From assembly GCF_008312885.1 (NCBI RefSeq), contig NZ_VSSO01000003.1:62001-126000 (forward strand): a DNA stretch of 64,000 nucleotides, given 5' to 3'. The first letter of the stretch is position 1, and each line of letters opens with the position of its first letter. Origin of the DNA: Lolliginicoccus suaedae (GTDB lineage Bacteria > Actinomycetota > Actinomycetes > Mycobacteriales > Mycobacteriaceae). The notes under the pieces were generated by a model. The model saw only the letters and a program-made list of their open reading frames with translations, did not search any database and was not told the origin of the DNA. The position numbers and the translations under genes were made by a program. This document shows positions 58,925-64,000 of this stretch, piece by piece.

Positions 58925-60847
58925 CTACTCGGCGGCCTTGTCGCGGGTCTTGGCGCGCGAGCGCTCCCGGGCGCGGGTGGTGGAGTCGAGGATGACCTTG
59001 CGGACACGCACGATCTCGGGGCCCACCTCGACGCATTCGTCGGACCCACAGAACTCGAGGGCGCCCTCGAGGTCGAGCCGGGTGGCCCGCTGCAGGCGCT
59101 CGAGCTCGTCACCGGTGGAGGAGCGCATGTTGGTGAGCTTCTTCTCCTTGGTGATGTTGACGTCGAGGTCCTCGGCGCGGGGGTTCTCGCCCACGACCAT
59201 GCCCTCGTAGCACGTGTCACCGGGCTCGACGAAGAAGCGGCCACGGTCCTGGAGCGTCTGCAGCGCGAAGTTGGTGATGGCGCCCGCGCGGTCGGCGACC
59301 AGCGAGCCGGTGTGGCGGCTGCGGATCTCGCCCGCCCAGGGCTCGTAGCCGCTCGAGTGGTTGTTGGCGATGCCGGTGCCGCGGGTCTCGGTGAGGAACG
59401 CGGTGCGGAAGCCGATGAGGCCGCGCGCGGGAACGACGAACTCCATGCGCACCCAGCCCTGGCCGTGGTTGTGCATCTTCTCCATGCGGCCCTTGCGGGC
59501 AGCCATCAGCTGGGTGACCGCACCGAGGTGCTCCTCGGGCACATCGATGGTGAGCAGCTCGAACGGCTCGTGGAGCTTGCCGTCGATGGTGCGGGTGACC
59601 ACCTGGGGCTTGCCGACGGTCATCTCGAATCCCTCGCGGCGCATGGTCTCGACGAGGATCGCGAGCGCGAGCTCGCCACGTCCCTGCACCTCCCAGGAGT
59701 CGGGACGCTCGGTGGGCAGCACGCGCAGCGACACGTTGCCGACGAGCTCCTGGTCGAGCCGGGCCTTGAGGAGGCGAGCGGTGAGCTTGGTGCCGCCATT
59801 GCGGCCCGCGAGCGGCGAGCCGTTGGTGCCGATGGTCACCGAGATCGCGGGCTCGTCGACGGTGATGCGCGGCAGCGCGACCGGGTTCGCGGGATCAGCG
59901 AGGGTGTCGCCGATCATGATCTCGTCGATGCCCGCGACCGCGACGATATCGCCGGCCACTGCTTCGTCGGCGGGAACGCGGGTGACGCCCTCGGTGCGCA
60001 GGAGCTCGGTGAGCCGCACGCTCTTCACCTCGCCGTTGCTGCGCAGCCAGGAGACGGTCTGTCCCTTGCGCATGGTGCCGTTGTAGATGCGCACGAGCGC
60101 GATGCGACCGAGGAAGGCAGAAGCGTCGAGGTTGGTGACGTGGGCCTGCAGCGAGGCAGAGGGATCCGCGACGGGCGCGGGCACGTGCTCGAGGAGCAGG
60201 TCGAACAGCGGCTGGATGTCGGGGGAATCCGGCTCCTCGCCGTCCTCGGGCTGGGTGAGGCTGGCCTTGCCGGAGCGGGCGCAGGCGTAGATGACGGGCA
60301 TCTCGAGCGCGTGCTCGGCGGCGGCCGAGGCCTTCTCGTCCTCGAGGTCGCTGGCGAGATCGAGGAGGAGGTCATGGACCTCGTCGACGACCTCGGTGAT
60401 GCGGGCGTCGGGCCGGTCGGTCTTGTTCACGGCAAGGATCACCGGCAGCGACGACTCGAGCGCCTTGCGCAGCACGAAGCGGGTCTGCGGGAGCGGCCCC
60501 TCGCTGGCATCGACGAGCAGGACGACGGCATCGACCATCGACAGGCCGCGCTCCACCTCGCCACCGAAGTCAGCGTGGCCCGGGGTGTCGATCACGTTGA
60601 TGATCACTTCGGAGCCGTCGGGGTTGACGCGCCGTACGGCGGTGTTCTTCGCGAGGATGGTGATGCCCTTCTCGCGCTCGAGATCGCCGGAGTCCATGAC
60701 TCGCTCGACGAGCTCCTCGCGCTCGGCGAAGGCCCCGGACTGGCGCAGCATCGCGTCGACGAGCGTGGTCTTGCCGTGGTCGACGTGCGCGACGATCGCG
60801 ATGTTGCGGAAGGCTGGGGTGCGGGTATCAGCCGAGGTGGACGACAC
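58925..60847 (-). CDS. typA: Translational GTPase TypA/BipA
   Basis: A ribosome-binding GTPase of the EF-G superfamily. G1 is AHVDHGKTTLVDAML, G3 is DTPGHADFGGEVER and G4 is AVNKTDRPDA. Domains III and V (QGRGELALAILVETMRREG; VPARGLIGFRTAFLT) and the C-terminal TypA domain with ITKEKKLTNMRSS follow. From the GTG at 60847, 6-7 bp after AGGAG, it has 640 aa. The longer frame upstream is not conserved. Confidence 0.96.
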   Translation of the reverse strand: MSSTSADTRTPAFRNIAIVAHVDHGKTTLVDAMLRQSGAFAEREELVERVMDSGDLEREKGITILAKNTAVRRVNPDGSEVIINVIDTPGHADFGGEVERGLSMVDAVVLLVDASEGPLPQTRFVLRKALESSLPVILAVNKTDRPDARITEVVDEVHDLLLDLASDLEDEKASAAAEHALEMPVIYACARSGKASLTQPEDGEEPDSPDIQPLFDLLLEHVPAPVADPSASLQAHVTNLDASAFLGRIALVRIYNGTMRKGQTVSWLRSNGEVKSVRLTELLRTEGVTRVPADEAVAGDIVAVAGIDEIMIGDTLADPANPVALPRITVDEPAISVTIGTNGSPLAGRNGGTKLTARLLKARLDQELVGNVSLRVLPTERPDSWEVQGRGELALAILVETMRREGFEMTVGKPQVVTRTIDGKLHEPFELLTIDVPEEHLGAVTQLMAARKGRMEKMHNHGQGWVRMEFVVPARGLIGFRTAFLTETRGTGIANNHSSGYEPWAGEIRSRHTGSLVADRAGAITNFALQTLQDRGRFFVEPGDTCYEGMVVGENPRAEDLDVNITKEKKLTNMRSSTGDELERLQRATRLDLEGALEFCGSDECVEVGPEIVRVRKVILDSTTRARERSRAKTRDKAAE

Positions 60848-61040
60848 ACAAGCTCCTGTACATGATTGAGGCGCCCCGGTCATGCTGGTCGCGCCGGTGG
60901 GCGCGCCGGGGCCGGGACGTGGTGAAAAGACGGTTGCCCATGCGACCGCCCGAGTGGGCATGGTCGATGACGCTTCCGATGGGTGACCAGCACCGAGGAT
61001 ACCCGCTAGGTGCCGCAAGGGCTCAATCGAGCACTCCAAG

Positions 61041-61078
61041 ATCAGTTAGCCCAACCTACATAAGCGAGGCTATGCTTA
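61041..61078. promoter_or_regulatory. Two adjacent IdeR/DtxR-like boxes
   Basis: Two 19-bp stretches lie head to tail: ATCAGTTAGCCCAACCTAC (61041-61059) and ATAAGCGAGGCTATGCTTA (61060-61078). Against TTAGGTTAGGCTAACCTAA they match at about 13 and 12 positions, including the GTTAG...AACCTA core and the central AGGCTA. They lie 52 bp upstream of the 58-aa gene and about 195 bp upstream of typA; TATGCT (61071-61076) could be the -10 box of the former. Confidence 0.45.
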
Positions 61079-61129
61079 GTCGAAGCACCTGGTCCCCGAC
61101 CGCCACCGACCACACTGGAGCACCACACG

Positions 61130-61306
61130 ATGGGCAAGGTCAAAGCATCGAAAGTCAGCAGCCTCAAGCCGAAGAAGAAGTGCTGCCGATCCAAGACCCG
61201 GTGCATGCGCTGCCCCTATGTCGTGGCGAAGATGAAGAAGCTCGAGTCCAACGGCGTCAAGGGCAGCGACCTGAAGAAGGAGCTCAAGCGGGTTCGCGCG
61301 GCCTGA
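61130..61306 (+). CDS. 58-aa basic Cys-rich protein
   Basis: The product begins MGKVKASKVSSLKPKKKC and has the pattern C-C-x5-C-x2-C (KKCCRSKTRCMRCPY), then a Lys-rich helix MKKLESNGVKGSDLKKEL. The four Cys could bind zinc or an iron-sulfur cluster, and the charge suits nucleic-acid binding. A CTGGAG ribosome-binding site is 9 bp upstream. The 3' end overlaps the convergent MutT gene by 23 bp. I believe similar small proteins occur in other mycolic-acid bacteria, but I cannot name the family. Confidence 0.75.
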   Translation: MGKVKASKVSSLKPKKKCCRSKTRCMRCPYVVAKMKKLESNGVKGSDLKKELKRVRAA

Positions 61307-61721
61307 TCAGCTCGCGAAGGAACTCGACCAGGACCCGATCATGGGGCACCCAGGCGAGACCCTCGAGCTCCTCGCTGCCGATCCACGCCACCTCCTGGTG
61401 CTCGATCGCCACCGGCTCCCCCGAGATCCACTCCGCCGCGTGGGCGCGCAGCACGAGCCGCTCGCCGATGAGGACCTCCGGGCCCACGCGCTCGCCCGCC
61501 ACCACCACGATCGCTAGCTCCTCGGCGAGCTCCCGCTCCACCGCTTCCCGCGGCTCCTCCCCTGGCTCGGTCTTGCCGCCCGGGAGCTCCCACAGCCCAG
61601 CGAGCTCCGGCGGCGACGACCGGCGCGCGACCAGCAGGCAGCCATCCCGGACGACCGCCCCCGCCACGACCTCCTGGCGCTGGCCATCGATGCACCGGTC
61701 ACCCACGCGCCCGCGCTCCAT
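61284..61721 (-). CDS. MutT-type Nudix hydrolase
   Basis: The 145-aa protein has an intact Nudix box, GGKTEPGEEPREAVERELAEEL, with flanking WELPGG. It resembles MutT1/2-type (d)CTP or 8-oxo-dGTP hydrolases. The open frame starts at 61721 and overlaps the upstream ABC ATPase gene by 23 bp. The real start may be internal, near VVAGAVVRDG. It overlaps the end of the 58-aa gene. Confidence 0.9.
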   Translation of the reverse strand: MERGRVGDRCIDGQRQEVVAGAVVRDGCLLVARRSSPPELAGLWELPGGKTEPGEEPREAVERELAEELAIVVVAGERVGPEVLIGERLVLRAHAAEWISGEPVAIEHQEVAWIGSEELEGLAWVPHDRVLVEFLRELIRPREPA

Positions 61722-62790
61722 CCAGCGCCGCCTCGCGCGGCGCGCGGCCCTGCGCGATCAGCCCGGTCCGGCGCCCATCAAGGCCGAGACGGATCACCTG
61801 CCCCGGCTCGGCATCATCGTGGAGCGTGCCCACCGCGCCCAGCTCCGCCCGGCCACCCGGCATGCCGTCCACGGCCACGCGCAGCCGTAGCCCATCGGGC
61901 ATCACGACCCGGGACAGGACGGTCGCTGTGACTGGCCCATGCGGTGCGATGGCCAGCGAGTGCTGGCCCAGCGCCAGCACCGCCGGCCCATCCGGGGCGT
62001 CCACCCCAACCGCGCCGAGGACGCAGCGCGCGACCCCATGCCGGACATCGGCATCCAGGAATGCCTCGAAGCCCAGGAAGCGTGCCACGGCCCGGTCCGC
62101 GGGCCGGCGCCACAGGTCCCGCGGGGCCGCTACCTGATGGATCCGCCCATCGATGAGAACGGCGATGCGATCGGCGAGGAACGCGGCCTCGCTGTGGTCA
62201 TGGGTGACGACGATCGTCGGCGTCCGGTGCTTGGTCACGATGTCGCGCACGTCGGTGGCCAGGCGGTCGCGCAGGCCGCGATCGAGCGCTGAGAGCGGCT
62301 CGTCGAGCAGCAGCAGGCGAGGTCGCGGCGCGAGCGCCCGGGCCAGCGCGACACGCTGCGCCTCGCCCCCGGAGAGACCATGCACCCGGCGCGGCCCGAA
62401 GCCGCTCATGCCGACCAGGTCCAGCAGCTCCGCCACCCGGCCCTCCTGCTCCGCCCGCGGCATCCGCTTGCCCGCATCGTCCTTGGCGAGCGCGAGACCG
62501 TAGGCGATGTTCCCCGCCACGGACTTGTGCGGGAACAGCTGCCCGTCCTGGAACACCAGGCCGATGCGCCGCTTGTGCACCGGCACCGCGGCCAGGTCCT
62601 CCCCGCCGAGGGTGATGGAGCCGGCGGCGATGGGCTCGAGCCCCGCCACGGCGCGCAGCACCGTCGTCTTGCCCGATCCCGAGGGCCCGAGCAGCGCGAG
62701 GACATGAGCCTCGCCGGGCACCTCGAGCGTCACATCGTGCGCGGCGAGCGTCTCCCCGTAGCGCACCGTGATCCCTGTGAGCCGCAGCAT
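61699..62790 (-). CDS. ABC transporter ATP-binding protein (thiamine/iron importer type)
   Basis: The ATPase has Walker A LGPSGSGKTTVL, Q-loop VFQDGQLFPH, signature LSGGEAQRVALARAL, Walker B LLLLDEPLSAL and switch VTHDHSEAAFL. A C-terminal TOBE-like domain of about 120 residues follows. FbpC (ferric iron) and ThiQ-type (thiamine) ATPases share this layout. It starts directly after the permease stop (62791), so they form an operon. Confidence 0.92.
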   Translation of the reverse strand: MLRLTGITVRYGETLAAHDVTLEVPGEAHVLALLGPSGSGKTTVLRAVAGLEPIAAGSITLGGEDLAAVPVHKRRIGLVFQDGQLFPHKSVAGNIAYGLALAKDDAGKRMPRAEQEGRVAELLDLVGMSGFGPRRVHGLSGGEAQRVALARALAPRPRLLLLDEPLSALDRGLRDRLATDVRDIVTKHRTPTIVVTHDHSEAAFLADRIAVLIDGRIHQVAAPRDLWRRPADRAVARFLGFEAFLDADVRHGVARCVLGAVGVDAPDGPAVLALGQHSLAIAPHGPVTATVLSRVVMPDGLRLRVAVDGMPGGRAELGAVGTLHDDAEPGQVIRLGLDGRRTGLIAQGRAPREAALDGARARG

Positions 62791-64000
62791 TCAGAACTCC
62801 CCTATCTCGCCGACGCGCACGATCTCCACCACTGCGATGACCGCTGCGGTCAGCGCTAGCAGCGCGACCGCTCCCGCCATCGCTACCGAATAGCTCTCTG
62901 CCCCGGGCCTGCTGATCAAGCGCCCGATGAGCACGGGCAGCGTGGGCTCGCCCGCGCGGGCGAGGAACGACGTGGCGCCGAACTCGCCGAGGCTGACGAT
63001 GAAGGCGAACCCCGCCGCCACCGCCAGCGACCGCCAGGCCAGCGGCAGATCGATGCTCGCCCACACCCGCAGCGGTGCCGCGCCGAGCACGCGTGCCCCT
63101 TCCCGCAGCCGAGGATCCACCGCGCGCAGCGCAGGCAGGAGCACCCGCACCACCAGCGGGATCGCGATCAGCGCCTGCGCGATGGGAATCACGAGCGGCG
63201 AGGACCGCAGATCGCCTGGCAACTGTCCCAGCGTGATGAGCAGGCCGAACCCCACCGTCACCGCGCTGATGCCCAGCGGCGCGAGCAATGCTGCCTCCCC
63301 GGCGATCGCCCACCGGCCCCGCGCGGCAGTGATCGCGACCGCCGCGAGAACGCCCAGGACCGTCGCGAGCACTGCGGCATCGGTAGCGGTGCGCAATGAC
63401 ATCAGCATGGCGGCCCAGGCCTCGTGCTGCCCGCCGCCCAGCAGCAAGCGGTATCCCTCGAGGGTGAAGCTGCCACCGCGCCGCACGGAGGTCCATGCGA
63501 GCAGCAGGGGTGGCGCGACCAGCAGGGCCGCGACCACGCCGAGAACCAGGCCGACTGGCACCCACTGCCTGCCTCGCGGCCGCGATTGCTGCCCCGCCGC
63601 TAGCGCGGATGGCCCGTCTCCGAGCCGCCGTCGCCGCGCGAGGGTGGCGATGAGAATGGCCGCGCCGATGGTCAGCATCTGCAGGATCGACAGCGCGGCG
63701 GCAGCGCGCAGGTCGAACGCCTGCACGGTCTGCAAGTAGATCTCGGTCTCGAGGGTGCGGTACCGGCTGCCGCCGAGCACGAGCACCACGCCGAAGCTGG
63801 TGGCGCAGAAGAGGAAGACGATCGCCGAGGCGGACAGGATGGCGGGCCGCAGCGCTGGCAGGGTCACGGTCCGCCAGGCCTGCCATGGGGTGGCGCCCAG
63901 GGTCCGCGCTGCTTGCTCGGCCCGCCGGTCGAGGGTGGACCATACCGAGCCGACCGTGCGCGCGATCACGGCGATGTTGAAGAACACGTGGGCGATCAGG
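62791..64000 (-). CDS. Two-domain ABC importer permease, partial (N-terminus off the right edge)
   Basis: The open frame runs to the window edge with 403 codons visible and no start. The first visible residues (LIAHVFFNIAVIARTVGSVW) belong to the end of the first permease half, with its EAA-like loop ARTLGATPWQAWRTVTLP. The second half repeats ARVLGAAPLRVWASIDLP. Such double permeases are found in FbpB/ThiP-type importers of ferric iron, thiamine or similar solutes. The binding-protein gene would lie to the right. Confidence 0.88.
   Translation of the reverse strand, partial: LIAHVFFNIAVIARTVGSVWSTLDRRAEQAARTLGATPWQAWRTVTLPALRPAILSASAIVFLFCATSFGVVLVLGGSRYRTLETEIYLQTVQAFDLRAAAALSILQMLTIGAAILIATLARRRRLGDGPSALAAGQQSRPRGRQWVPVGLVLGVVAALLVAPPLLLAWTSVRRGGSFTLEGYRLLLGGGQHEAWAAMLMSLRTATDAAVLATVLGVLAAVAITAARGRWAIAGEAALLAPLGISAVTVGFGLLITLGQLPGDLRSSPLVIPIAQALIAIPLVVRVLLPALRAVDPRLREGARVLGAAPLRVWASIDLPLAWRSLAVAAGFAFIVSLGEFGATSFLARAGEPTLPVLIGRLISRPGAESYSVAMAGAVALLALTAAVIAVVEIVRVGEIGEF

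Overview
The window is high-GC, tightly packed bacterial chromosome. Most genes are on the minus strand and many are joined by 4-bp ATGA/GTGA stop-start overlaps. Gene content and order point to an actinobacterium of the mycolic-acid group (order Mycobacteriales). Evidence: a trp-his-nad biosynthetic block; a sigE-rseA-htrA-tatB envelope-stress block beside mrp; gpgS-folP2 with a DivIVA-like gene and a DUF3117 gene; dapE/dapD/dapC; fbiC (coenzyme F420), mshB (mycothiol), lpqW and typA. The order strongly resembles two regions of the Mycobacterium tuberculosis chromosome placed next to each other, recalled from general knowledge rather than a search. There are no PE/PPE genes and no glgA or glgM beside glgC, so I do not assign a genus.

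Layout. 1-711: less GC-rich DNA with a partial PD-(D/E)XK nuclease-like gene running off the left edge. It ends at a 24-bp sequence with the exact geometry of a tRNA(Leu) 3' end, read here as the end of an integrated element. 811-3809: potassium channel, pyruvate kinase, DUF2752 protein. 3839-11419: lgt, then the trp genes (trpE-membrane protein-trpC-trpB-trpA), an extradiol dioxygenase and a tautomerase. 11468-18442: a his operon (hisD-C-B-small membrane protein-H-small membrane protein-A-phosphatase-F-I). 18529-23451: epoxide-hydrolase-fold protein, nadABC and its divergent regulator NrtR with an operator. 23570-28375: DUF2461, DUF2567, a CitE-like lyase, a lytic transglycosylase and mrp. 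28626-32949: small membrane peptide, tatB, htrA, rseA, sigE, O-methyltransferase. 32968-40628: glgC, rlmA, pepA, DUF3117, DivIVA-like, gpgS, folP2, two LOG-family proteins. 40677-43343: MarR regulator and MMPL exporter around a perfect palindrome. 43328-48917: dapE, dapD, amino-acid permease, acyl-CoA synthetase. 48981-58765: dapC, ferredoxin, fbiC, two bPH2 membrane proteins, a 44-aa peptide gene, mshB, lpqW. 58925-64000: typA, a Cys-rich 58-aa protein behind two IdeR-like boxes, a MutT-type hydrolase and a ThiP/FbpB-type ABC importer cut by the right edge.

Most of the window is housekeeping. The parts that look least explained are the left-edge element with its nuclease-fold protein, the short genes (32, 44, 53, 58 and 89 codons) lying in conserved operons, and several unreported-looking regulatory palindromes and short tandem repeats.
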